Assembly: GCA_949825065.1 (NCBI GenBank)
Contig: OX463846.1
Location: 7,335,366 to 7,399,365, forward strand
Direction of reading: 5' to 3'
Length of the DNA: 64,000 nucleotides
Source of the DNA: Odontocerum albicorne
Lineage: Eukaryota > Arthropoda > Insecta > Trichoptera > Odontoceridae
Part shown: positions 1 through 9,965 of the stretch, one piece after another
Numbering within the stretch: position 1 is the first letter of the stretch
Layout: every line of letters starts with the position of its first letter
Program-made: the position numbers and the translations under genes
The notes under the pieces: model-generated
What the model was told of the DNA's origin: nothing
The model's database searches: none
The model's input: only the letters and a program-made list of their open reading frames with translations

Positions 1-66
1 AACGGGAGTCGAACCCACAGCCTCTAGGTCGCAAGACATATGCCTTACTTACGAGACCCTGGACAT
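1..66 (-). mobile_element. tRNA-derived SINE head, truncated by window edge
   Basis: Read on the minus strand this is the tRNA-like head of a SINE. It holds a Pol III B-box match (GGTTCGACTCC, positions 4-14) and an A-box-like GTAAGTAAGG stretch upstream. The body would lie to the left, outside the window. The acceptor ends do not pair as in a working tRNA, so I call a SINE head and not a tRNA gene. Confidence 0.55.
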
Positions 67-149
67 CAATTAAAGATTCACCATAATCGATACTTGAGTA
101 TAACAACTATGAAGGCATAATAAAGTCAACGTCGTGGCTGGTTGGTGAG

Positions 150-342
150 AAACTTTTCTTCTAACCCTTGAATACAATACAACCTAGCGGGCTTATTTTC
201 ATTTGGCAATCTCTTCCTTAAGTGGCCTTAAGTGAAAACCAGACTGGAATTATTTTTAAAAAATCTGGGTTCGAGCGGGATTTGAACCCGCAACCTCCGG
301 GCTGGGAGACAGGCGCCTTTCGAACTAGGCCACCGAGGTCAT
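150..342 (-). mobile_element. tRNA-derived SINE, near complete
   Basis: On the minus strand it starts GATGACCTCGGTGGCCTAGT (A-box GTGGCCTAGTT) and continues to a B-box GGTTCAAATCC. The body carries AACCCAGATTTTTTAAA and CCAGTCTGGTTTTCACTTAA, and the tail reads GAAGAGATTGCC, then CCCGCTAGGTTGTATTG. Head, body and tail recur in the same order in copies at 864-1090 and 51662-51795. The tail resembles the 3' end of the LINE at 25463-26325. It does not code for protein. Confidence 0.7.
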
Positions 343-344
343 CT

Positions 345-415
345 TTCTAGTTGGCGGCAAGAGATTGTCACATCGCTTTGAGGTTGTACTGTATAGAACG
401 AAAGTTTAATACAAC
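345..415 (+). mobile_element. SINE tail fragment
   Basis: This plus-strand piece carries only the SINE/LINE-type tail: GTTGGCGGCAAGAGATTGTC, then GAGGTTGTACTGTATAGAAC. It abuts the head of the minus-strand copy at 150-342, so the two lie in opposite orientation. It probably remains from a separate insertion. Confidence 0.45.
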
Positions 416-419
416 ATTT

Positions 420-863
420 GACATCCATCAAAGTCGCGTCGTTATTTTATCTATAAAAAAGTAGAAGACAAACGCGTGTTGCTGTTTCGTCTGTATATAT
501 TTCAAGTCGATAAACTTCCGCCTTTTTATGTCTTTCAAAATGTTGCAATAAATGTGGAATGTATTTGGAAAGAGACTCGTTTCCTATATTTAGCAAACTG
601 ACGCCGTCATTGAAAAAGTTTTGTTTATATTGCCTAGGAAAATTGTTTTTTTTTCCATGTGGAACGATTGATTTGTGAGACAAAATTATAAACGGAGGTG
701 TCTGGTTTCAAACCCTTTTTTTAATATACGAGTATACATATTTTTTTAATATACGAGTGTATATTACCTATGTAAAAAAAATATTTCACAACACAAGTTA
801 ATTTTTTCATCTTCGTTCTAAAATATTATTTTATCTTTATCCTCTTACTAGTATAATGACCTA
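420..863. other. AT-rich spacer
   Basis: No coding or element signal recognised. A near-identical 25-bp unit containing TTTAATATACGAGT occurs twice in tandem near 716-765. The 78-codon minus-strand reading frame here resembles nothing I know and I do not call it a gene. Confidence 0.4.
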
Positions 864-1090
864 TAATGACGACTTCTGTGGCCTAGTTGGTAAGACGCTA
901 GTCTCTTAATCCGGAGGTCTCGTGTTTTATTCTCGTTGGAACCCAGATTTAAAAAGAAAGGATTCACGTCTGGTTTTTACTGAAGGCCTCTTATGCATCT
1001 TTTCGGTTTGTTTGAAGAGATTACCACGTGGCAATTAGTCCATCAGGTTGTACAGTACGCAACGAAAAAGTTATACGATAAAATTCAATG
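864..1090 (+). mobile_element. tRNA-derived SINE, near complete
   Basis: The head begins ATGACGACTTCTGTGGCCTA with a good A-box (GTGGCCTAGTTGG). The B-box region (GTGTTTTATTCTC) is degraded. The body keeps GGAACCCAGATTTAAAAAG and GTCTGGTTTTTACTGAAGG. The tail reads GAAGAGATTACCACGTGGC and CATCAGGTTGTACAGTA. The element is about 225 bp, and this order of parts defines the SINE family of the window. Confidence 0.7.
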
Positions 1091-1194
1091 TTCTTCCCCT
1101 ACCTACAATATTTTTTAAATCTCGTTTACACTGTTTACCAACTTAAACAAGGGTTCTGTTGTTCCTTACATATTGTGTACATAAAACTTTCGTT

Positions 1195-1250
1195 GTATAC
1201 ATTACAGCCTGGCAGGCTCATTGCCATGGCAATCTCTTCCAACTAAGTAC
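1195..1250 (-). mobile_element. SINE tail fragment
   Basis: On the minus strand it reads GGAAGAGATTGCCATGGCAA, then GAGCCTGCCAGGCTGTAAT, the shared SINE/LINE 3' tail. No tRNA head is visible to its right, so it is a 5'-truncated copy. Confidence 0.5.
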
Positions 1251-1911
1251 AAAGATGTTAAAGAGGCAAAAAGTAAAATCATGACTGAAAATCATTTTTA
1301 GATTTTCAATAGAAATTAAACTCGCTATTTGTACGAGTAGACAGGTCATCGTAAATATATACTATTTATTGGAAAGTTTCGTAAAAAAATCTCGCATTAT
1401 GCATAGATTTTTTTACAACTTCTAAAGAAATGCTGCTGACCTTAAATAAAATGATTATCAATCAATCTTTAACAAAAACAACATCTTCTAATGTTTCTAA
1501 ACGAAAACTATTTTTAAAATTTAGCCTAAATTTTATAATATTTTCACATTATGTAAATTGACGTAAATCTTGTTAGTGATTTATTTTTAACCTAATTATT
1601 TTATATAATCGTTTTATTTACTGCTTTTTTTAATGTTTCATTTTACGCCTGTCATATTAAATTATTTACTTTGGTGTTTTTATGGAGGATTAAATTGATT
1701 TTTTTTTACAAAAATATTTAAATTATAATTTCACGTTATTTTATTGTATTATGTGTAACGTCCTGTTTTCTTTAATTATGCAATATTTTATTTTTTATTT
1801 CGTTTTCTTTACTGTGTTTTGAAAAGTTATTTGATATACATTTTTTTTGTTGTCAAAAGCCACATAGATGTATATGTAGCAAAAATAAATAAATATTGTC
1901 ATCTACAAATA
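1251..1911. other. AT-rich spacer
   Basis: Very AT-rich sequence with poly-T runs. I see no gene, repeat array or recognisable element. Confidence 0.4.
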
Positions 1912-1914
1912 TTA

Positions 1915-2393
1915 GAGCACGCTCACACGTACGAGCCGCGCTAGTGTGTACCTGCGAGCCGAGCGCGCTCGTGCGATCACACACATGTGTTGAGCGCACT
2001 CACCATGAACCGCGTTGTGTCCGATTTTTTATCCATACTCAAAGGTGAGCCAGTAGTAATTAAAATAATATATCCTGCGTCTATACGTATATTATGTGGA
2101 GATGCCATGTTTCGACCGGAAGTTAAAGCAATAATTAAAATAATATATCCTGCGACTATACGTATATTATGTGGAGATGCCATGTTTCGACCGGAAGTTA
2201 AAGCAATAATTAAAATAATATATCCTGCGACTATACGTATATTATGTGGAGATGCCATGTTTCGACCGAACGTTAAAGCAATAATTGAAATAATATATAC
2301 TGCGACTATACGTATATATTATGTGGAGATACCATGTTAAGACCGAAAAGCCAAACAGATTCACACGAATGAGCGGCTCATGCGAGCATGCTC
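1915..2393. mobile_element. MITE with TTA target duplication and tandem-repeat core
   Basis: The ends are imperfect inverted repeats: GAGCACGCTC at 1915 and GAGCATGCTC ending at 2393. Similarity continues inward for about 40 bp around a shared GAGCCGC motif. Both ends are flanked by TTA (1912-1914 and 2394-2396), the target length and type of PIF/Harbinger elements. There is no transposase. The interior is a 75-bp tandem array. Assignment to PIF/Harbinger rests only on the TTA duplication; a hAT element would show 8 bp. Confidence 0.5.
2058..2346. repeat. 75-bp tandem repeat, about 3.9 units
   Basis: Units start near 2058, 2133, 2208 and 2283, each beginning AATTAAAATAATATATC or a variant. 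Units two and three are nearly identical and the fourth is more diverged. Because 75 is a multiple of 3, the array is open on both strands, but the encoded 25-residue periodic peptides are a by-product. Confidence 0.85.
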
Positions 2394-2396
2394 TTA

Positions 2397-2564
2397 TCAA
2401 TAAATGGGTTTATAATTTGTCAAATTAAATAATATTTTGCTTTTAAATCATCTCCAAAGTCGTGTCTTCATGATTGAGGGTTGTAAACAATGGTGACTCT
2501 GACTACGACTTTAGTGACTAAAAAGTAGAAAGGGTCACTGAAAACTTTTTCATTTATGTATGTC
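2397..2564. other. Spacer
   Basis: No feature recognised between the MITE and the 21-bp array. Confidence 0.4.
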
Positions 2565-2632
2565 CATATGTAAAGTATCACTCGTCATATGTAAAGTATC
2601 ACTCGTCATATGTAAGGTATCACTCGTCATAT
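2565..2632. repeat. 21-bp tandem repeat, 3 units
   Basis: Three consecutive copies of CATATGTAAAGTATCACTCGT, the third with one A-to-G change, followed by a partial CATAT. Confidence 0.85.
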
Positions 2633-2784
2633 TCTTCATTTGGTCCCTTCAGTGACTTGTAATCTGCCATTGTTTCTATTTCCTGGAACGATGCCTACAA
2701 CCATCATTATGTTATCTAGCTTTCGCCTGACAGTGTGTCCAAATAACCGTTACGAGTATACACGCCGACGGCAAATAGAAGAAA

Positions 2785-3455
2785 TTCAACTTTTTACGTC
2801 GAGCTTTCAGGATGGAAAAGTATTGACAAAAATGTATATTTTTTTTGGGAGAGAGATAACCTTTTTAGCACGTAATTTCTCTAGTCAACTTTATTTTGGA
2901 TCACGTAAGTGAGATACAATAGCTTTTATTTTCTTATAAATGTAAACATTCTACGTTCTAAGATATATAATTATAAGGTTATATATCTGATTAAAATATA
3001 CGCTGAAGGTAGATGGTCCACATTCAACTTTTACGTCGAGTTTTCAGGATAGAAAAATATTAACAAAAATTTGTAATTTTTCTTTTTGGGAAAGAGACAA
3101 CCTTTTAAGCACGTAATTTCTTAACTTTATTTTGTAACACGAAAGTTAGATACAATAGCTTTATTTTCTTTTAAATGTAAACATTATACGTTCTAAGATA
3201 TTCTATTATAAGGTTATACACCTGATTAAAATATACGCTGAAGGCAGATAGTCTAAATTCAACTTTTTCGTTGAGATTTCAGGATAAAAAAAGTTGACGA
3301 AACAAATAATTTTTCCTTTTTGGGAGGGAAACAACCTAATTAGCACGTAATTTTATAAGTAAACTTCATTTCATACTACTTAAAAAAGATACCATAGCTT
3401 TTATTTTCTTATAAATGTAAACCTTATATGTTCTAATGTATTTCACTACAAGATT
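2785..3455. repeat. About 236-bp tandem repeat, 3 diverged units
   Basis: The landmark CAACTTTTTACGTCGAG recurs at 2787, 3025 and 3260 (last copy CAACTTTTTCGTTGAG), giving periods of 238 and 235 bp. Each unit also holds GGGAGAGAGA-like, AGCACGTAATTT and TATAAATGTAAACATT blocks in the same order. The third unit fades out near 3455. No conserved reading frame crosses the units. Confidence 0.8.
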
Positions 3456-3984
3456 ATCATTACTCTTGAAAAAGTGAAATAATTAATTATAATTAGAAAA
3501 ACAATGATAACGCGCTTTCTTTAAAAAGGAAATTTTCATTGCTTCTACTTATAAATATAATAATGCCTCACTTTCTTAAACAATATCATGTTATCAATAG
3601 ATGAGGAAAAATATATAACCCAAACGTTGGCTGTTTTAATATTCGAGTTTATTAAAGATTTGTTAATATCGAATATAATTTATAATATAGCCTTGATTCA
3701 TATCTTTATTTAGTTTATACTTTCAACAATGTTTTGTTTCATAATTTTGAGGTTGTTTCGAAAATAATAATCTATTTTAATATTTCATCATTTTGAACGT
3801 TCTTTTCTTGGAAATATTTGTTTTTGTCTGGCAGTTAGGAATCTGCTTTATTTATTTATTTGTTGAGACAGGTGTTTAATTTGTATTAAATTATCCTTCA
3901 AAAATGAGATTAAAATAAGAAAAATACATGTAATTTGTTTGCATGAATTTAAACTTAGGCATTTTGCATCCCAAACAGTACGAA
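3456..3984. other. AT-rich spacer
   Basis: No gene or repeat recognised. Confidence 0.4.
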
Positions 3985-4617
3985 ATATTAACCAAATATG
4001 GGTTGTTGGAACCATTTTTGAACGAATAGTGCCGCGTTGGTAGATGTAAGTCTTAAAGGTTAAGAGGGTAGAGGACGTCTTGCTACTGTTGAAAACGACG
4101 AAATGAAAGTTTTATTCGAAGAAAACATGCAATAAATGGTAAGGGAAATGGCACAATAATTGGATGCTGGTGCTGCTTGAATTTCTGTCCATTTAAAGAA
4201 AATTGGAAATATGAAAACGCTTCATAAGTGTGCTCCATAGGAATTGAACGATAACCAAAAACATTGTCGCTTCGAAGCGTGTTCTTTATTACTGTTGCAT
4301 AACAATAATGATCCATTTATAAATCATAATAAAAAAATAACGCCTAGGGTTACGAAACATTATTTTATCCACATTACTCACCCGATCTATTGCCAACTGG
4401 TTTTCACTTTTTAAAGCACCTCGATAACTATTTACTGCCGAAATAATATCAATACTACAATGACAACAAAATTAATATCAATACCACAATGGCAACAAAA
4501 AATACCTTTTTGAAATTATTGGATTCTAATTCACCTGAGATTTATTTTGTAGGCATAAATAAACTTGTAATTTGTTTGCGAAAATTTGTAAAATCAAATG
4601 GATCTAACTTTGATTAA
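3985..4617 (+). pseudogene. Ancient mariner transposase relic (DD34D type)
   Basis: Three-frame reading shows mariner blocks in the right order but broken by stops and frameshifts. Near 4055-4110 the sequence reads GRGRPATVENDEMKVLFEEN. Next come MVREMAQ, ISVHLKKIG and ELNDNQKHCRFEACS, then NNNDPFIN near 4300-4320. The catalytic centre is deleted or unreadable. The C-terminal part resumes near 4390 with LLPTGFHFLKHLDNYLL, then PEIYFVGINKL near 4530-4565, and ends FVKSNGSNFD with TAA at 4615-4617. Terminal inverted repeats were not found. In the family this protein binds the TIRs and cuts and pastes at TA. This copy is dead and much older than the other mariners here. Confidence 0.65.
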
Positions 4618-5340
4618 TAATTTTTATTTATTTTTAAGTTATGTTTATTGAATATGAAGGTTGAAATGGGCATAACTTAATATTATTCGTATCCACGACC
4701 GCATATAAAATATTTCAGGAATAATAATACATAAAAGTGCGTTTTTTATCTTGGCGCATGGCAGATAATCGGAAACTTTGTAGAAGAAGGGGAAAAACAC
4801 GATTGTGATGGTTCCATCTCGAATATAGGAATGCCATATAACACCTCCATCCAGGCTAACTGAGACAGTCTGGCTATATCCTTCTATATCATTATCATTA
4901 CATACAATGGCGTGCCGACTTCAATAAAGGTAAAGGTAGGAAAACCATTTAGACAGTCGATCGGAGCGTGGTTGTTATTGCGACAGGATTTTGAGTACTT
5001 GGGCTTTCAGGATGAATGACGAGTGGAAGGGATTTATGTGAGCTCGTGAGTGTGGGTTTCTTCTTTTTGTTTTAATTTTGTGTTTCTGTGTATTTTTTGT
5101 TTTTTTTTTGTTTTGATTTTTGTTCTGATTTTGATTTTTATTCTTATGATTGTGTGCGGTATAGTGTGGGATGAATATTTTTGGTCTTTCTGGAGTGATG
5201 ATGTGTGAGGAGTTGAATTTCGCAAGATGTTTCCAGTTGTAGTTGAGTGTCAATGTTTGTCAGGTTGATGAGAGCGTGCAACGGGGTTTTGTTTTTGTGT
5301 AATCAAAAATCGGAAAAAAGTATCGATTTATTTTTTTCAT
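4618..5340. other. Spacer with low-complexity T/G stretch
   Basis: No gene recognised. The T-rich run near 5060-5150 opens two lysine/asparagine-rich reading frames on the minus strand (KNQNQNKNQNK type), which are simple-sequence artefacts. Confidence 0.45.
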
Positions 5341-5343
5341 GCT

Positions 5344-5512
5344 AAATATCCTCAGTGAGATACAGGCAAAAGCCTAGTTTACTGGGGATACGACAAATGA
5401 AAGGCAACAAACCCAGATCCATTTAAATTGTATGTCCAAATCAAATTATGTGTTGTTTTTCTCAAATTGTGTATATTTCCTGTCATGTGTAATAATAAAT
5501 AAATAAATAAAA
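5344..5512 (+). mobile_element. Short retroelement or LINE 3' end with (TAAA)n tail, copy 1
   Basis: About 165 bp runs from ATATCCTCAGTGAGATACAG to a tail of AATAAATAAATAAATAAA. A homologous segment at 42010-42175 starts at the same point and ends in the same tail. A small hairpin, AGGCAAAAGCCT, lies near the start. The A-rich tail marks retrotransposition. It could be a non-coding SINE-like element or the 3' UTR of an unidentified LINE. Confidence 0.6.
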
Positions 5513-5559
5513 TATCAAGCTTAGAATATGAATTTTCCATTCAAAATACCGATATATAC

Positions 5560-5835
5560 GAGAACATATAGTCTACTATACCATTGGTGATCGTTTTTTC
5601 TAGTACCTTGTGAGCGATAAAACAGCGCGTCCCTTGAACAACTAATATTCGGCATACTTAAAAAGTGGCCTAACCATCTCTAGCACCTCACTCTGACTGT
5701 GGTAGTTATTGACTGCTTTTGCGTCGTAAGATGTACCATTTCATTTGTCTAATGGTTGTACCGCCTGACATCCACCATTCTGCTACGGCATCTGTTCTCA
5801 AAACTAAGAAGTCTTAAGTTTGACGTCTTGGTAAT
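5560..5835 (-). pseudogene. LINE reverse transcriptase C-terminal tail fragment
   Basis: On the minus strand, across frames, it reads NLRLLSFENRCRSRMVDVRR (right end) and then TTVRVRC-stop-RWLGHFLSMPN. This matches the region after the RT palm/thumb that is common in insect LINE proteins, typically with a LRWLGHVLRMP motif. It is interrupted by stops and has no RT core. The family is uncertain. Confidence 0.5.
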
Positions 5836-6486
5836 ATGGCTTGATTCAGTCATCTACAAAAAATGCAGGTGCCAAATAGATGACACTTCGTCTTCAGACT
5901 TCCATGTGTCATTTATGATAGCACCTATTATAATAAATATACCATTTCTGAGGCTGCCATTTACAAAATTTTCTTCTCCTTATTGTAGATCTTGGATCTG
6001 TTTTGTTTAGACACAACTATGCACCAGATGTGGCAGCTAAATATGTATATTTATTAATTTTATTGAAAAGGATGGCATTTAAGTAAAGGGGATATCCGTA
6101 TCAAAGCTTGAGTTTCAGCACATTAGCTTCATCTTCCTAGTGTTTATACGCAAACAATGAAAAATAAATGTCGATGATAGACTGTGTGCCGCACATTTTA
6201 AACCACCCACAGTTTCTGAGAAAAATATTCCATATACGCATATTTGGTCACCCACATCCTCCACAACCCCACCAATTGCCAAGCTTTGCTTCATCACTCT
6301 TAATACTATACGTATTGGATATTTCAATGAATATAATTATAATAATAACATTTAAATGGACAGTTTATAAAACGCCGTTTAGAGAACAGACTCTCCTCTA
6401 AGACCTTCTAGCTCGGGATTTGAGCCCATTGTTATTGACAGTTTAAAAATAAACGTTATATATGAGTTGAATTTAAGAATAGCAAG
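5836..6486. other. Spacer
   Basis: No convincing gene. Reading frames on both strands near 6115-6400 overlap each other and resemble nothing I know. Confidence 0.4.
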
Positions 6487-6717
6487 GTTTTATCAAACAC
6501 TGTTTATTCCAATTTTTGTAACGGTATAACCCTACAGGTTTCAAGGCTTTCACCTCATTATCAGGGGAGTACAAACAAGACTAAATTATGTTCGAACTGG
6601 TACCGAGATATACGCTTCTAACGGTAAACATTTAGGTTGGGGACTGGGGGCTGAAAGTCTCGAAATCGGTAGGGTTATACCGTTACAAAAAGTGTAATAA
6701 ACAGTGTTTGATAAAAC
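6487..6717. mobile_element. Penelope-like terminal repeats in inverted arrangement
   Basis: Inverted arms of about 49 bp (6487-6535 and 6669-6717) differ at about two positions; both contain TGTAACGGTATAACCCTA on the outer-to-inner reading. Inside each arm the outward-facing strand shows a CTGA...GAAA arrangement (for example CCTGATAATGAGG, then CCTTGAAACC on the minus strand). This resembles the hammerhead-derived motif at the ends of Penelope-like elements. A related copy lies at 9825-9965. No RT or GIY-YIG domain is present, so the class call is inference. Confidence 0.45.
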
Positions 6718-7566
6718 AAATAACAATGTCTTTAAACCTCCACAATGTTAATGCTTTAAATTTAAATATCATAGAAAAATATTTGGATGTCTTCCAATAT
6801 GTGATAGTAACGTAAAACATTCGAGTTACTATCACTAATCGGATGAATAAAATGGCTTGTCATTGAGTGTTTCCTAAACCTGCACAATCCACTCATATTT
6901 CTAACACTTCGAGATCACTCCACGCCACGGAACTAGCAAACGACAATGTCCTGTCATAATAATTCCCTGCTTTTTTTTAATCGATTCGAAACCATTCAAT
7001 TATTTGTTGCAGAAAGAAGAACCAATCTTAAAGTTCTACTCTTCTCCAAAAGAATATCTTTCAGACACAGATGCAATACAGGCATTCCATTAAGGATTTG
7101 AATACAAATAGACAAAGTTTGAAATCAATATGTTCGTGGCACTTTAGCCAATGTAGATTTATAGAAGTGCACCAATACGACAGTATTTATGACCATCATA
7201 TATATCAGCCGAGCAGCTGCATTCAAAACGTATTGGAGAAAAAAAAATAATATAATTCATAAATCAAAAAAAATACGCAATCAAAATTAACGGTTGAAAA
7301 ACTGTCTTAAGTTTGTAAAATTTATAAATCGCCAAGTATTTTTTATACATTTCTGTTAATTTTTACTATTGAATAGCCTGTTACGATTTTTCATTGGAAA
7401 TTTTTTTGAAAACTTCTCACCGTGTCTTTCCCAAAGTTTTTGAAATATGTGCCATATTAAAACTGTTACGTGTAAAACTCAAGAAAAGAATTTAAATAAG
7501 ATATAACGAAAAAGCGAATATACATTTTAAAATTTTGTTCAGAAACTTAACATTGCAGATCCATAA
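6718..7566. other. AT-rich spacer
   Basis: No gene or element recognised. Confidence 0.4.
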
Positions 7567-7568
7567 TA

Positions 7569-8391
7569 CGAGGCATATCCAGAAACTAAGTGTACTGAAT
7601 TTTTGTAGGTTACATTTTTTTTTATTTAAACAAAAAAATTACGTGGTTACCGTAGTACATATGTAAGCTATTTTTCGACATAGTCGCCATTCCTCTCAAT
7701 GCAGGTGGTGAAGCGGGGTATCAACTTTTTGATGCCTTCCTCGAAGTAGTTTCCCGCCAACCCCTCCGTCCACTTCTCCACCTCCTCATTTACCCCCTCG
7801 TCGGTTAAAAACCTTTTTCCACCCATGTGCAGCTTCAGGGAGGTAAAGAGATAGTAATCTGAAGGTGCTAGGTCAGGGGAATGCGCGGGATGGTTCAGGA
7901 CATCCCATTTAAACGAGGCGAGCAGTTCCTTGGTGGCGTTGGCCGTGTGTGGTCTTGCATTGTCGTGCAGCAGGCAGACTCCCTTTGTCAGCATGCCTCT
8001 GCTCTTGTTCTGAATCGCCCTCCGCAATTTTTTTAGGGTCTCACAGTATCTTGCAGAGTTGATGGTCTCCCATCCCTTTTGGTTTCAGGCGTGTATTGTG
8101 CAACCCAAGTTTCATCTCCAGTAACGATGGAGCGGAGAAATTCATATCCATGGAGTTTGCAGCGCCTCAAAAACTCTTGCCTTTTTACAAAATTTCGCAT
8201 TTGGCGGGAGATTGGTTTGACATTTTTCACGAAACGTGTTGTCGCGTCGACACTTCTCAACGTACTGACCTCGAACCGGTTTCTTTGCGGAGGGGAAGAG
8301 TCAGGCTACACGGAAGTGTAGCCAATATGTCGAAAATAAAATCCATCCGGTCGTGAGAGCCTCAGTACACTTACTTTCTGGATACGCCTCG
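7569..8391 (-). mobile_element. mariner element A, 823 bp, internally deleted
   Basis: The TIRs read CGAGGCATATCCAGAAA (left, from 7569) and, inverted, TTTCTGGATACGCCTCG (right, to 8391), and extend inward to the TAAGTGTACTGA motif. TA duplications flank both ends (7567-7568 and 8392-8393). A full mariner is about 1.3 kb; this copy is 823 bp with two internal deletions in the transposase. It is the same family as element B at 13745-14702. The intact ends suggest it could still be mobilised by transposase supplied in trans (inference). Confidence 0.9.
7668..8260 (-). pseudogene. mariner transposase, deleted (element A)
   Basis: Two minus-strand segments remain. The upstream one (8033-8260) fuses the first few residues of the protein to KRQEFLRRCKLHGYEFLRSI, then carries VTGDETWV with the first catalytic Asp. 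The downstream one (7668-8027) carries LLHDNARPHTA and SPDLAPSDYYLF, with 34 residues between the second and third Asp (DD34D), and ends NGDYVEK. The DNA-binding helix-turn-helix is lost through a deletion near the start. A second deletion after the ETKR motif shifts the frame. All three catalytic Asp codons survive but in different frames. The enzyme would have excised and inserted the element at TA sites. Confidence 0.9.
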
Positions 8392-8393
8392 TA

Positions 8394-8712
8394 GTTAACC
8401 GATAATACACATTATAATTAGTAGTACAAACAATGGGTGAAATAGAAAAAAAAACATGAAAACAAAATAAACTCTAGCCATTATGCACAACGTGTGATAT
8501 ATTGAGTGAAGAAATAGAGAAGGGAGAGGAAAAATGAAGCTATCCATCACTTGAAAAAGGAAAAATGAAGGTGATCAAAAGATATTTATTTATAATAATG
8601 ATAGGTTTCATATAATCAAAATAAATATTTATTAAATTTTTTTGATAAAAATAATTTATCAAAATATTTCATTATTCCCTTTTAAAACTTTATCACTTAA
8701 TTTACTGTAAGA
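8394..8712. other. AT-rich spacer
   Basis: No gene recognised. A GGAAAAATGAAG motif occurs twice near 8528-8575. Confidence 0.4.
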
Positions 8713-8945
8713 TTTACTATTAGAATTTCGGACTTAAGGCTGATGAATTGGGTAAGATGAAGAAAAGCACTTAGATACGGGTATGGTCACGAGGAACGAA
8801 TTAATACAGAAAGACTAACAAAACAAATATATAGTTCATGTGTGAGGGAAGGGCGTGGTAGAGGAAAGGCAAAGAAAATATTAAAGGATAAATTACATGT
8901 CATTTTAAAAGTAGGGCAAAATATGTGTGTCAACATATGACAATC
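8713..8945 (+). pseudogene. RTE-like LINE 3' end, decayed
   Basis: Degenerate coding sequence runs parallel to the better copies at 33320-33790 and 41095-41330. It shows KADELGKMKKST-like residues, then RTNxxRLTKQIYSSCVREG and GRGKAK, in shifting frames, and ends with a TCCTCTCTACCTAACCCTAC block. The region is the tail after the reverse transcriptase domain, normally WFGHVERM...GRGRPRK. No RT core is present. Confidence 0.5.
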
Positions 8946-9600
8946 TAAAATTCTATCCTCTCTACCTAACCCTACAGTAAAATATTTATTTGTGAATTCA
9001 ATTATTTTATCATTTCTAGTACATTACGAAAGCGGAATGTTAATCGTAAATTAAATTAAAAATAATTACCTGTTGGATAAAACAGTATGTCTGGTAACAA
9101 TACATGCACGCACTACATGTGTGCGAGTGTTGTTACTTTTTTACATCGGGTAATGACTCTTAACCCGATGGTTCGATTAATGGGTCAAAGACAAAATAGT
9201 TTCTCGGCCACGTTCTTCAATATGTTGTAGTCACTAGTTCAAACATGTATCACCAAGTCAAACAGAAAAAAAATTAAGATCTATTCACACTCCTCAATAC
9301 GTTAGAATTGTTAATTTGGATATGTAAAAGTCACCATGAGTTAAAAAAATAATCAAGTGAATTTTAATGAATATTGTTTTTTCAAGAGAAAATACGAAAG
9401 ATAATTAAAAATGTATTTAATCAAGGAATGAAGGAAGTCACGGGAATGCTTTTATAATTCATTTTTTTATCCACTTTGCACGGATTTCTCCTGTTACACA
9501 AAGAAGGTCTGCTTCTAGAGTTAGTTTATTCGTTAGGAAGAATATCAGCCAGGATTCTTCTCATACTGCTAGGGGGTGCTGAGAATATATCCACAGTGTC
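8946..9600. other. Spacer
   Basis: No gene or element recognised. An ACATGTGTGCG dyad-like stretch near 9100-9125 is too short to interpret. Confidence 0.4.
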
Positions 9601-9672
9601 ATTCAGTTGATTCAATATCTATAAACCACGCGTGACTGAGTGTTTAGTGAGGAAGGCATGGGAAGCATTTTG

Positions 9673-9810
9673 GTGAGGAAGGCATGGGATGATTTCGGCG
9701 AAGAGCGGAGAGATTTTTGGGATATAACTGTTCCATCCAAACATCTGTTGAACAGTTATATTCCAAAAATCTCTCCGCTCTTGGCCGAAATCGTCCCATG
9801 CCTCCCTCAC
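9673..9810. repeat. Long hairpin: 60-bp inverted arms, 18-bp loop
   Basis: The left arm 9673-9732 (starting GTGAGGAAGGCATGGGATGA) and right arm 9751-9810 (ending CATGCCTCCCTCAC) are inverse complements at 56 of 60 positions by eye. The loop is 9733-9750. A partial extra copy of the arm start (GTGAGGAAGGCATGGGA) lies just upstream at 9653-9669. Because of the symmetry both strands give nearly the same short reading frame, which is not evidence of coding. It sits next to a Penelope-like end. Confidence 0.85.
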
Positions 9811-9824
9811 CTATCAGCCACCAA

Positions 9825-9965
9825 CCGTTGAAGCGTGTATATCGGTACCAGTTCGAACAGCATTTAGTTTTGTTTGGGCTCCCCTGAAGACGAGGGGAAA
9901 GCCTTGAAACCGTTAGGGTTATACCGTCACAAAAAAGTAGAATAAACAGTGTCTGATAAAAATAA
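9825..9965 (+). mobile_element. Penelope-like terminal sequence with ribozyme-like core
   Basis: This is the inverse counterpart of 6487-6630. It shares GTATATCGGTACCAGTTCGA, GCTCCCCTGAAGACGAGG, AAAGCCTTGAAACCG, GGGTTATACCGTCAC and AATAAACAGTGT. CTGAAGA and GAAAC separated by a short AGG/CCT stem resemble the CUGANGA...GAAA core of hammerhead ribozymes found in Penelope-like element ends. No coding region accompanies it. Class and ribozyme calls are inference. Confidence 0.45.

Noticed and set aside
1977..2340. Overlapping open frames with 25-residue periodic peptides on both strands
   Set aside because: Produced by a 75-bp tandem repeat whose length is a multiple of three; both strands open equally and no start context or known domain is seen.
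4975..5253. Lys/Asn/Gln-rich minus-strand frames
   Set aside because: Encoded by a T-rich simple-sequence run; low complexity with no family match.
8079..8356. Plus-strand frames over mariner element A
   Set aside because: Antisense to a recognisable mariner transposase.
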